Positions 6,542 through 12,139 of a DNA stretch of 12,139 bases are shown here, piece by piece. Source of the stretch: an uncultured Clostridia bacterium (lineage in GTDB: Bacteria; Bacillota; Clostridia; Oscillospirales; Oscillospiraceae); assembly GCA_947177005.1 (NCBI GenBank), contig CAMWSZ010000038.1:1-12139 (forward strand). The letters are read 5' to 3'. Numbering within the stretch: position 1 is the first letter of the stretch; each line of letters opens with the position of its first letter. Made by a program: the position numbers and the translations under genes. A model generated the notes under the pieces. The model searched no databases, was not told the origin of the DNA, and was given only the letters and a program-made list of their open reading frames with translations.

Positions 6542-7077
6542 GAGAAGTCGAAAAACAGCATCCGGAATCAAACCCGAATCAGGGCTATACAGGTATCGCT
6601 ATCCGAAATACACTGAAAGCGTCGCAATGGTTCGGCGCGGGCAGTGATGAAATGCTCCTTCCATTGATAAATCATCCGTTTTGGGAGGAACTCCCCCCTA
6701 TAGGGAGGTATCTGCCCGACTGGGACCACAACTTTCTGCTCACGACGCTGATCTATAAGCTGGGCTGGCTGCCGTTTCTGCTGCTGGCCGCGGCTGCCGC
6801 CGTACTGGTTCTGTGGTTGCTGTGGAAGTGCGTGCGGCAGAGCAGTCAGACGGGCCGGATGCTGGCGATGGCCGTGGTGCTGAACCTGGGTTTGCGGATG
6901 CTGTGGAGTATTGCATTGAATCTGGGCTTTGTTCTGTTCAGCGCGGAATTCCCGCTGGTGATCGGAAACCTCCGCTCGGTTGCGGACATGTTCATGATCG
7001 GACTGGCGCTGTCGGCGTTCCGGGGCGATACCGTGCCGTTAGTCCCCTCACGAGAACGCCGTCTCAAGGCCGGATAA
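6541..7077 (+). pseudogene. 5'-truncated SEDS (FtsW/RodA/SpoVE-like) gene fragment
   Basis: The frame encodes the C-terminal part of a SEDS polytopic membrane protein, a family that polymerises peptidoglycan with a partner penicillin-binding protein. It reads in at once with EVEKQHPESNPNQGY, which matches the SEDS stretch before the large extracellular loop. It continues with DHNFLLTTLIYKLGWLPF, and with helices ending in NLGFVLFSAEFPLVIGNLRSVADMFMIGLAL, equivalent to the NiG...P..G..LP region. The first 200 or so residues of a normal member are missing. A TTG at 6529 could open the frame but has no ribosome binding site and lies in the DUF4230 promoter. The GC-rich codon use matches the wider window, not the DUF4230 block. 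It is most likely a remnant left by an insertion or deletion. No frameshift is seen inside the fragment. Confidence 0.75.
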
Positions 7078-7281
7078 CAGAAGGTCCAGGGATTTCAGGC
7101 GCAGCTGCGTACCGTCTTCCACGGTCCAGACGGGCCCGTTTGCGGTTACGGGCGCTTCGGCGGTGGTAAGCGGTTCGGCCAGGGGGGAGAACAGCACGCC
7201 CCACCACACCGGCAGGCTGGAGAACAGCATGGCCGTCAGGCCCACAAGGACTGACAGAATAATTTTATTTCGCAGTTTCAT
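7048..7281 (-). CDS. Small hypothetical membrane or secreted protein
   Basis: A 77-residue protein, not recognised. The N-terminus is basic (MKLRNK), followed by a hydrophobic stretch (IILSVLVGLTAMLFSSLPVW, about 7-30) that could be a signal peptide or one membrane helix. A short polar part and an end reading LRLKSLDLLLSGLETAFS follow. Codon use looks coding, with GC at third positions. The last 30 bases overlap, tail to tail, the end of the SEDS fragment. Only a weak ribosome site (GGTG) precedes the ATG, and it lies inside the right arm of an inverted repeat that ends 8 bases before the ATG. It could be the last gene of the ispE operon, expressed only by read-through. Confidence 0.55.
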   Translation of the reverse strand: MKLRNKIILSVLVGLTAMLFSSLPVWWGVLFSPLAEPLTTAEAPVTANGPVWTVEDGTQLRLKSLDLLLSGLETAFS

Positions 7282-7288
7282 AATAAAC

Positions 7289-7329
7289 ACCGTCCAAACT
7301 GTTTTATTGATAAATCCAGTTTGGACGGT
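7289..7329. terminator. Perfect 13-bp inverted repeat, probable terminator after ispE
   Basis: ACCGTCCAAACTG (7289-7301) and CAGTTTGGACGGT (7317-7329) form a perfect 13-bp stem with a 15-base AT-rich loop. On the minus strand it begins 11 bases after the ispE stop and is followed by GTTTATTATG. On the plus strand the tail is ATTTTCCGGTTTT. It may terminate in both directions, and it also covers the weak ribosome site of the small gene at 7281. Confidence 0.7.
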
Positions 7330-7340
7330 ATTTTCCGGTT

Positions 7341-8207
7341 TTATACAGATGCCGGTACAGGCACACACAAAAATGTGGAGGGAAACAACGCGGTCATCTG
7401 TCCGGCGGCGTTTTGGGCGGTCTCCCTGCTCCGGAAGATTCCAAAGACCGTAGGACCGCTGCCGGTCATGGAGGCGGCCATTGCGCCCAGCTCCAGCAGG
7501 CGGCTCTTGATTTCAAAGACCACGCTGTATTTCCGGGGCAGAACGTCCTCGAACACATTATACAGCCGCCGGGCCACGCCCTCCAGATCCCCCGCCGACA
7601 GCGCCGAGAGCAGTTCGTCCGTTTTCGGATGCAGCCGCAGCCGCTTGACCTGCACCAGCCGGAACAGCTCCGGCGTAGACACCGCGCAGGCCGGTTTGCA
7701 CACCACCAGCCAGCAGAAGGGGAATTCCGGCAGGCCGGTGAGGCGTTCGCCGCGGCCCTCCGCCAGCACCGTGCCGCCCCGCACGCAGTAGGGCACGTCG
7801 CTGCCCACCCGCGCGCCGATTTCCTCCAGCCGTTCCCGGGACAGATCCGGCTTGTACAGACGCCGCAGCACGCGCAGCACCGCCGCGCCGTCGCTGCTGC
7901 CGCCGGCCATTCCGGCGCAGATGGGGATGCGCTTTTGCAGGTCAATGGACAGGCCGGGAACGGGAATGCCGGTGTCCTCAAAAAACCGCGACGCCGCTTT
8001 TACCGCGATATTCCCGCCGCCTCTCGGCAGATAGGGCAGGTCGGCGGTCAGGTACACGCCGGGCTCAGCCCGCTGCGAGACCGTCACCGTATCGGCCAGG
8101 TCAATGGACTGCATCACCATGCGCATATCGTGATACCCGTCGCTGCGGCGGCCCACGATATCCAGACTCAGATTCAGTTTTGCAAACGCTTTTTCCGTGC
8201 AGACCAT
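7341..8207 (-). CDS. ispE: 4-diphosphocytidyl-2-C-methyl-D-erythritol kinase
   Basis: Phosphorylates the 2-hydroxyl of CDP-methylerythritol with ATP, the fourth step of the non-mevalonate (MEP) isoprenoid pathway, in the cytoplasm. 288 residues, normal for the family. The N-terminus AFAKLNLSLDIVGRRSDGYH is diagnostic: AKxNLxL with DGYH. The GHMP-kinase ATP loop reads PICAGMAGGSSDGAA (usually GLAGGSSDAA). YCVRGGTVLAEGRGE and SMTGSGPTVFGIF complete the conserved blocks. GGAGGAA lies 7 bases before the ATG. It is the fourth gene of the minus-strand operon, 18 bases after the zinc-ribbon protein gene. Confidence 0.97.
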   Translation of the reverse strand: MVCTEKAFAKLNLSLDIVGRRSDGYHDMRMVMQSIDLADTVTVSQRAEPGVYLTADLPYLPRGGGNIAVKAASRFFEDTGIPVPGLSIDLQKRIPICAGMAGGSSDGAAVLRVLRRLYKPDLSRERLEEIGARVGSDVPYCVRGGTVLAEGRGERLTGLPEFPFCWLVVCKPACAVSTPELFRLVQVKRLRLHPKTDELLSALSAGDLEGVARRLYNVFEDVLPRKYSVVFEIKSRLLELGAMAASMTGSGPTVFGIFRSRETAQNAAGQMTALFPSTFLCVPVPASV

Positions 8208-8225
8208 TCCAGGGTTCCTCCGGGC

Positions 8226-8453
8226 TCACAGCCTTTTTCCGCAGTGGGGACAGCGCACTCCCGTATGATCTCCCAGCGGCTTCCGGCAGTGGGGGCAGCG
8301 GTTGAACAGCGTCCGAACCAGCATCATCAGCAGGAAAAAGAACGCGCCGCCCATGAGCATCCAGGTCTGCTTGCAGAAAGCGAACAGCGTGACCAGCAGC
8401 AGGCAGACCGCCGTCAGGAGAATGATTAACATTTTTGCGCGGTGTAAATCCAT
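8226..8453 (-). CDS. Small membrane protein with C-terminal zinc ribbon
   Basis: A 75-residue protein. Two hydrophobic helices (about residues 8-26 and 31-47) are followed by a short zinc ribbon with two CPHC knuckles (Cys53/Cys56 and Cys68/Cys71). AGAAGG precedes the ATG by 9 bases. It lies 14 bases after the DUF1015 gene and 18 before ispE, clearly in the same transcription unit. The role is unknown; the ribbon at the membrane face could bind a protein or nucleic acid or be only structural. No family name is recognised with certainty. Confidence 0.85.
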   Translation of the reverse strand: MDLHRAKMLIILLTAVCLLLVTLFAFCKQTWMLMGGAFFFLLMMLVRTLFNRCPHCRKPLGDHTGVRCPHCGKRL

Positions 8454-8467
8454 AGTGCAACGCCTTC

Positions 8468-9751
8468 TTATCTGATCTTCCGGCCCTCCACGTAGTACCG
8501 TTTATCCTCCGCGTGGCCCATGGAGAAGGTCTTGCGGGGCAGGACGCCGTCGGCGATGACGGTTTTGAACAGCTGGTCCTTGCCCATTGCCGGGAGCTTG
8601 AAGCCGATATTGCCGGGTTTCGCGCCCAGCTCATCGGTGACCTTATCGCCGTGGATATAGTCCACTTCGCCGCCGTTTTCCTTCAGATAGGCGTCCAGGA
8701 AGTTTTGCAGCGTGCCCACGGCAAGCTGTACCCGGGGATTGGGGACGTTCAGATAACCGGAACCGCCCGCCCAGGTGTAGGCAATGGTGTGGCCCACGCC
8801 CTGACCGTCCCGTGCAGTGGGATAGAACTCCTTGAATGCCGCCAGCAGCTTCTCCGGGTCCACCCCGAACACCACCCGGTGAATGGCCTCGAACTTCAGG
8901 GCCTCATCGTGGAGGTTTTCGATCTCCACCAGCGCGTACCGTGCGGGGAGCTTGTCCCATTCGCTCTCGGGAGTGACTTTTTTCAGGTTTTCATAGCAGG
9001 TCTTGGCGGTAGCCAGACTGTGGTTGCCGTCGCCTACCGCGAACAGCAGCGGTGCGACGCCGCTCACGCCGTATTTTTCCCGCATGGCGTCATCGGTGGT
9101 CATAGCCGCCAGGGCACCGGCAAGGGCGTCGATCTGGTCCGCGCTGAGCTTCCAGCCCTTTAAATGGCCGCCCTTCATCATCAGGTCGAAATCGTAGACC
9201 TTTTCCATGGAATCCACTGCCGCCTGTATCGGCTCAATACAGGTCTTTTTCGGGTCGTCGATGAGCAGCATCACATGGGGCACCTCAATAGGCGCGTCCT
9301 TCCGTACCCGCACGCGGGGCGGGATGCGCTCCAGCACGGTTCCCTCCGTGGCGCGGATGAGGGAGCCGGAGCCGGGCGTATAGTCATATTTTTCCAGGTC
9401 AACCGCCGCCACCAGGCCGGGACGCACCGCGCCGTCGGACTGCGTGCGCTCAAGGTAGATAATGGAATCCGGATGATTCTGGAAGATGTCCCGGGCAAGA
9501 TAGTCCTCCATAGCGCGGTTGATGCCGGTGATCTCCGACTCTACATCCGGGTCATTCAGCTTGCTCTCCGGCAGGATGAGGCGCAGGGTAGAGGGAGCGT
9601 CTCCGGCGATGCGGTCCACTTCCTCCCAGTATTCGGGCTGGGAAGTGAACTGGTCGCAGGCGACAACCGCCCATTTGGTCATGTCCGTACCGGCCTTCGG
9701 CAGCAGGATATCGGCGGGCTTCATGCCGATGTTCTCAAATTTTTCGCTCAT
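8468..9751 (-). CDS. DUF1015 family protein
   Basis: A 427-residue cytoplasmic protein of the DUF1015 family (PF06245), of unknown biochemical role. Conserved blocks seen: KPADILLPKAGTDMTKWAVV at the start, CDQFTSQPEYWEEV, RATEGTVLERIPPRVRVRKDA, MLLIDDPKKT, and the family signature FAVGDGNHSLATAK. The ATG at 9751 is chosen because GGAGGAG lies 6 bases upstream; an in-frame ATG at 9766 would put that site inside the protein. It is second in the operon, 33 bases after the phosphoglycerate-mutase-like gene. In other Firmicutes this family is often seen near serine-biosynthesis genes (recalled, not checked); here the neighbours are a mutase-like protein and ispE. Confidence 0.93.
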   Translation of the reverse strand: MSEKFENIGMKPADILLPKAGTDMTKWAVVACDQFTSQPEYWEEVDRIAGDAPSTLRLILPESKLNDPDVESEITGINRAMEDYLARDIFQNHPDSIIYLERTQSDGAVRPGLVAAVDLEKYDYTPGSGSLIRATEGTVLERIPPRVRVRKDAPIEVPHVMLLIDDPKKTCIEPIQAAVDSMEKVYDFDLMMKGGHLKGWKLSADQIDALAGALAAMTTDDAMREKYGVSGVAPLLFAVGDGNHSLATAKTCYENLKKVTPESEWDKLPARYALVEIENLHDEALKFEAIHRVVFGVDPEKLLAAFKEFYPTARDGQGVGHTIAYTWAGGSGYLNVPNPRVQLAVGTLQNFLDAYLKENGGEVDYIHGDKVTDELGAKPGNIGFKLPAMGKDQLFKTVIADGVLPRKTFSMGHAEDKRYYVEGRKIR

Positions 9752-9784
9752 AGTATTCTCCTCCATAAACTTATCGGTGACGGG

Positions 9785-11026
9785 TCAGGAAAGACTCGTT
9801 TTCTCAAACAGCAGGTCCAGCAGCGCGGAACCGTTCTGAATAAACGGCCCGTTTTCCCCCGCCGGTTCGTCGTACACACCGCCGCGGCCGTCATCACGGC
9901 GGCTGTCGTAGAGCAGGAAGGGCACCGGATCTCCGTCATGACCCCGTGTGGCGGTAAGGGTTTTGTGGTCGCTGAGGAGCAGGACGCGGTGGCTGAGTCC
10001 GGCGTTCTCCAAACGGTCCAGCAGGGGTGTAACCAGCCTGCTGTCCAGCCACTCAATGGCCTGCACCTTACCGGTCAAATCGCCGTTGTGGGTACACTCG
10101 TCTGGGGCTTCCAGGTGTAGGCAGACGAAATCATATTCCTGCAATTTCTCCCAAACGGCCTCTAATTTGCCGGGGAAATTGGTATCCAGCTCGCCGGTGG
10201 CACCCTCCACCTCCACCATTTCCAAGCCCCGCAGGACGCCGATGCCATGCACCAGCGGCACCGCGCTGATGACTGCGCCGCCACAGCCGTACTGCTCCCG
10301 GAAACCCGGCAGCTCCACCGCGGTGCCCTCCGCCCAGAACCAGATCCCGTTGGCGGGCATTTTTCCGGCGGCGCGGCGTTTTTCAGTGACGGGGTGGCGG
10401 TCCAGAATTTCGTGGGCCAGACGCATCAGCTCCGCAAACGGTTTGGCGCGTTCGCTGCCGGAGGGGAACAGGGGACTGGCTTCTTCGCCCAGATGATCGT
10501 GGGGTGGAATAAAGGAGATGCCCTCAATATTGCTGTTGTGCTGGACCGCCAGCTGCCGGAAAGCGGGGAAGCGGTGGATTTCTATTTCAGCGTCCCGCAG
10601 CGCTTTGGCGAAACGCGGCTCGCTGAGGAGTACATCAACGGACTCCAGCGCGGACTCGCCGTCAATGGAACCGGCGCTGTGGGACAGAATCTTCTTCTTT
10701 TCCAACGGCTGGTCTCCGTCCTCCAGAGTGACCAGGTTGCACCGGAACGCGGCGTCGCCGGGCAGGAGCCGGATGCCCGCAGCGGCGGCCTCCATGGGGG
10801 AGCGGCCAGTGAAATAGCGCAGGGGGTCGCAGCCGAAAATGGATAAAATAGCCGTCTCACTGCCTGCCGGAAGCGGTTTAGGACAGTTGATGACATGTCC
10901 CACCAGTCCGCGGGCGGCCATACGGTCAATGGTGGGGATGTTAGCGGTTTGCAGGGGCGTTTTATTGTCCAGCTGCGGGACGGGATTGTCCGCCATACCG
11001 TCCCCGATGACAAGCAAATACTTCAT
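9785..11026 (-). CDS. ApgM-like phosphoglycerate mutase / possible homoserine kinase
   Basis: A 413-residue member of the alkaline-phosphatase superfamily, of the archaeal-type cofactor-independent phosphoglycerate mutase group (ApgM). Visible blocks: LLVIGDGMADNPVPQL (metal-binding Asp), NIPTIDRMAARG, PAGSETAILSIFGCDP (Ser nucleophile region), LHLEAPDECTHNGDL and LLSDHKT with RGHDGDPVPFLLYD (metal-site Asp and His). The classic role is interconverting 3- and 2-phosphoglycerate. Some bacterial members annotated this way are the missing homoserine kinase, so threonine synthesis is a real alternative. GGAGG precedes the ATG at 11026 by about 6 bases; a longer start at 11038 would place that site inside the protein. 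First gene of the minus-strand operon, behind a near-consensus promoter. Confidence 0.92.
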   Translation of the reverse strand: MKYLLVIGDGMADNPVPQLDNKTPLQTANIPTIDRMAARGLVGHVINCPKPLPAGSETAILSIFGCDPLRYFTGRSPMEAAAAGIRLLPGDAAFRCNLVTLEDGDQPLEKKKILSHSAGSIDGESALESVDVLLSEPRFAKALRDAEIEIHRFPAFRQLAVQHNSNIEGISFIPPHDHLGEEASPLFPSGSERAKPFAELMRLAHEILDRHPVTEKRRAAGKMPANGIWFWAEGTAVELPGFREQYGCGGAVISAVPLVHGIGVLRGLEMVEVEGATGELDTNFPGKLEAVWEKLQEYDFVCLHLEAPDECTHNGDLTGKVQAIEWLDSRLVTPLLDRLENAGLSHRVLLLSDHKTLTATRGHDGDPVPFLLYDSRRDDGRGGVYDEPAGENGPFIQNGSALLDLLFEKTSLS

Positions 11027-11055
11027 AAGAGCCTCCATGAATGTAACTGCCGCCT

Positions 11056-11084
11056 ATTATACAAGCTTTTTCCGCGGTTTTCAA
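11056..11084 (-). promoter_or_regulatory. Sigma-A promoter of the apgM-DUF1015-ispE operon
   Basis: On the minus strand, TTGAAA (11079-11084), a 17-base spacer and a perfect TATAAT (11056-11061), about 30 bases before the first ATG. A 7-bp dyad, TGAAAAG-TTTTT-CTTTTCA at 11091-11109, lies just upstream of the -35 and could be a protein-binding site. Confidence 0.85.
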
Positions 11085-11181
11085 CCGGGCTGAAAAGTTT
11101 TTCTTTTCACAAAGTCCTCAATAAAAATTTGGAAACACGCTCGGGTGTATAGACTGCGGCCTGCGGGACAGACTACCACAG

Positions 11182-11207
11182 ACAGCCTTACAGGGCTGTA
11201 AGGGAGG
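11182..11207 (+). promoter_or_regulatory. Overlapping dyads and ribosome site before the DUF378 gene
   Basis: Two alternative pairings overlap here: ACAGCC with GGCTGT (11182-11187 / 11194-11199), and CCTTACAG-GG-CTGTAAGG (11186-11203). The second takes in the first bases of the ribosome site AGGGAGG (11201-11207), so folding could modulate translation. A TATAGA at 11148-11153 is a weak -10 candidate without a clear -35. This could also be a protein operator. Confidence 0.45.
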
Positions 11208-11216
11208 TTGAAAGAG

Positions 11217-11432
11217 ATGGGAATCGACAAATTCGCACTGCTCCTTGCCATTATCGGCGCGCTGAACTGGGGTATCATTGGCCTGTTCGGATTTGACGTG
11301 GTCGCGTTCATTTTCGGCGGGCAGATGGCAGCATTTTCCCGTATCATCTACGCTGTTGTAGGCGTTGCGGGACTGTGGTGCATCTCTCTGCTGTTCCGGC
11401 AATGGCGGCAATCAGGCGCGGCGGCGGCATAG
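11217..11432 (+). CDS. DUF378 small membrane protein
   Basis: A 71-residue protein of the DUF378 family (PF04070). It has two membrane helices: LLLAIIGALNWGIIGLFGF, carrying the family signature LNWGxxGLFGFD, and, after the short linker with Gly-Gly, SRIIYAVVGVAGLWCISLLF. The function of the family is unknown. The ATG at 11217 follows AGGGAGG by 9 bases; a TTG at 11208 overlaps that site and is rejected. It is monocistronic and diverges from the apgM-like gene. The Ala-rich C-terminus runs into GC-rich, hairpin-rich DNA. Confidence 0.92.
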   Translation: MGIDKFALLLAIIGALNWGIIGLFGFDVVAFIFGGQMAAFSRIIYAVVGVAGLWCISLLFRQWRQSGAAAA

Positions 11433-11660
11433 CCCCCCGCAAGTCCAGGGCCAAGGCCCTGGCGAGAGTTCGGTCCCGCCGCGCCCGCCCTCTCATATGA
11501 GAAAGCCTGCTCCCGGGCGGAAATCCGCTGTTTGCAGAGCAGGAGAGCGCGGTTGGATTTTATATATGTGAGGGCACGCGGCGCGGTGCGCACCGCCCCG
11601 CGCCGCGTTTCCTCACAGTCGGGCAGCCGGAAAAATTACATAGAAAAAGGAAAAAAGTAT
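11433..11660. other. Gene-free region rich in strong inverted repeats
   Basis: No convincing gene is seen here. Four self-complementary elements follow one another: CCAGGGCC-AA-GGCCCTGG (11445-11462); the palindrome TCTCATATGAGA (11491-11502); CCTGCTC/GAGCAGG (11506-11512 / 11537-11543) enclosing GCGG-AAAT-CCGC; and the large hairpin listed separately. None is followed by a T-tract. It may be a structured RNA, the 3' end of the DUF378 transcript, or a repetitive palindromic element. Confidence 0.5.
11568..11616. repeat. Large GC-rich hairpin or cruciform element
   Basis: An outer 6-bp stem (GTGAGG 11568-11573 / CCTCAC 11611-11616) and an inner perfect 10-bp stem (CGCGGCGCGG 11577-11586 / CCGCGCCGCG 11598-11607) are separated by a symmetric GCA/TTT internal loop. 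The tip contains the palindrome GGTGCGCACC. It is not followed by T residues on either strand, so it is not a normal intrinsic terminator. Confidence 0.7.
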
Positions 11661-11689
11661 TTGACAAGCGGGGAAATATCCTCTATAAT
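11661..11689 (+). promoter_or_regulatory. Consensus sigma-A promoter for the DUF177 gene
   Basis: TTGACA (11661-11666), exactly 17 bases, TATAAT (11684-11689): a perfect consensus pair, suggesting strong constitutive transcription. The start would fall near 11696, leaving a short 20-base leader with GGAGG before the ATG. Confidence 0.95.
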
Positions 11690-11715
11690 AGCAGTCGTGT
11701 CTTTGGAGGTGCGCC

Positions 11716-12139
11716 ATGCTTTTGAACGTGCAGAAGATCATCAACGCTCCCGGAGAACGGATGGATTTCCAGTTTGAACTGGACCTGTCCGGTGTGGACT
11801 TCGGCGGCCTGTATCCAATACAAAATCCGGTGGTGGTAACCGGTTTTGCGGAGAATACTGCGGGGATGCTGACCTTGCGTTTTACGGCGGATTCGACCCT
11901 CAAAGCCGTCTGCGACCGCTGCCTGAAGCCCTTCGACCTGCCGAAACAGGTCTCCTGCGAATACCTGCTGGCGGAGACCCTGGAAAATGAGGATCAAGAC
12001 GAGATTATCCGTCTGGAAAACGGAACGGTCGATGTGGGCGAGCTGGCGAGGACGGCCTACATCCTGGAAATGGATTCAAAGACCCTTTGTTCAGAGGACT
12101 GCAAGGGCATCTGTCCCGGCTGCGGCGTCAATCTCAACC
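11716..12139 (+). CDS. DUF177/YceD family protein (3' end outside window)
   Basis: The first 141 codons of a YceD-type protein (DUF177, PF02620), a family linked to 23S rRNA accumulation and normally encoded just before rpmF (ribosomal protein L32). Visible features: MLLNVQKIINAPGERMDFQF at the start, the first Cys pair CDRC followed by LKPFDLP, an acidic stretch (ETLENEDQDE), the block VDVGELARTAYILEM, and the zinc-knuckle-like C-terminal signature LCSEDCKGICPGCGVNLN, where the window ends. GGAGG lies 6 bases before the ATG, behind a perfect consensus promoter, which fits a translation-related gene. rpmF is expected directly beyond the window. Confidence 0.94.
   Translation, partial: MLLNVQKIINAPGERMDFQFELDLSGVDFGGLYPIQNPVVVTGFAENTAGMLTLRFTADSTLKAVCDRCLKPFDLPKQVSCEYLLAETLENEDQDEIIRLENGTVDVGELARTAYILEMDSKTLCSEDCKGICPGCGVNLN

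Noticed and set aside
7413..8429. Plus-strand open frame of 338 codons
   Set aside because: It runs antisense to ispE and the zinc-ribbon gene, and is very rich in His, Gln, Arg and Ala, typical of a GC-rich shadow frame.
9164..10120. Plus-strand open frame of 318 codons
   Set aside because: It is antisense to DUF1015 and apgM-like genes, which are confidently identified; its composition is shadow-like.
11463..11480. tRNA-like T-loop string (GAGAGTTCGGTCCCGCC)
   Set aside because: No matching acceptor, D or anticodon arms could be found around it.
11505..11571. Short plus-strand frames in the gap before DUF177
   Set aside because: Arg/Gly/Pro-rich translations without ribosome sites, overlapping strong palindromes; best explained as non-coding DNA.

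Overview
The window looks like chromosomal DNA from a GC-rich, low-oxygen Firmicute, most likely a gut Clostridia of the Oscillospiraceae type. The grounds are strong AAGGAGG-type ribosome binding sites, consensus sigma-A promoters with 17-base spacers, an RNase J gene, a bacterial FatA-type acyl-ACP thioesterase, a DUF177/YceD gene at the right edge, and a family mix typical of these bacteria (DUF4230, DUF378, DUF1015, an ApgM-type mutase). The genus is inference. No tRNA, rRNA, CRISPR array, transposase or phage gene was seen.

Layout, left to right. (1) 1-1280: the 3' two thirds of an RNase J gene on +, ending in a strong hairpin shared with the converging gene. (2) 1283-2020, minus strand: an acyl-ACP thioesterase whose frame is intact but has no ATG, GTG or TTG start in the right place. 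(3) 2210-3728, plus strand: a tight four-gene operon made of a MerR-type regulator with two C-terminal membrane helices, two small two-helix membrane proteins and a YbjQ-type protein. The first three proteins share a C-terminal tail whose codons also carry the ribosome binding site and start codon of the next gene. The promoter has a 19-base spacer filled by a dyad, as expected for MerR control. (4) 3760-5733, plus strand: one secreted or membrane-anchored protein joining an SGNH-like domain to a PgaB/IcaB-like polysaccharide deacetylase. (5) 5744-6541, minus strand: a DUF4230 membrane protein in visibly AT-richer DNA with its own perfectly spaced promoter. It directly abuts a 5'-truncated SEDS (FtsW/RodA/SpoVE) fragment at 6541-7077. 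(6) 7048-7281, minus: a small membrane or secreted protein of unknown role. (7) 7341-11084, minus strand: an operon in the order apgM-like, DUF1015, small zinc-ribbon membrane protein, ispE, driven by a TTGAAA-17-TATAAT promoter and closed by a 13-bp perfect inverted repeat. (8) 11217-11432, plus: a DUF378 membrane protein behind a leader with two competing dyads. (9) 11433-11660: a gene-free stretch rich in strong inverted repeats. (10) 11661-12139, plus: a consensus promoter and the start of a DUF177/YceD gene, cut by the window edge.

Functionally the window mixes housekeeping (RNA decay, isoprenoid precursor synthesis, fatty acid release, ribosome-linked YceD) with cell-envelope functions (deacetylase, SEDS remnant, several small membrane proteins). 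The most unusual parts are the MerR/membrane-protein operon with start signals built into a repeated peptide tail, the AT-rich DUF4230 block beside a broken SEDS gene, and the hairpin-rich gap before DUF177.
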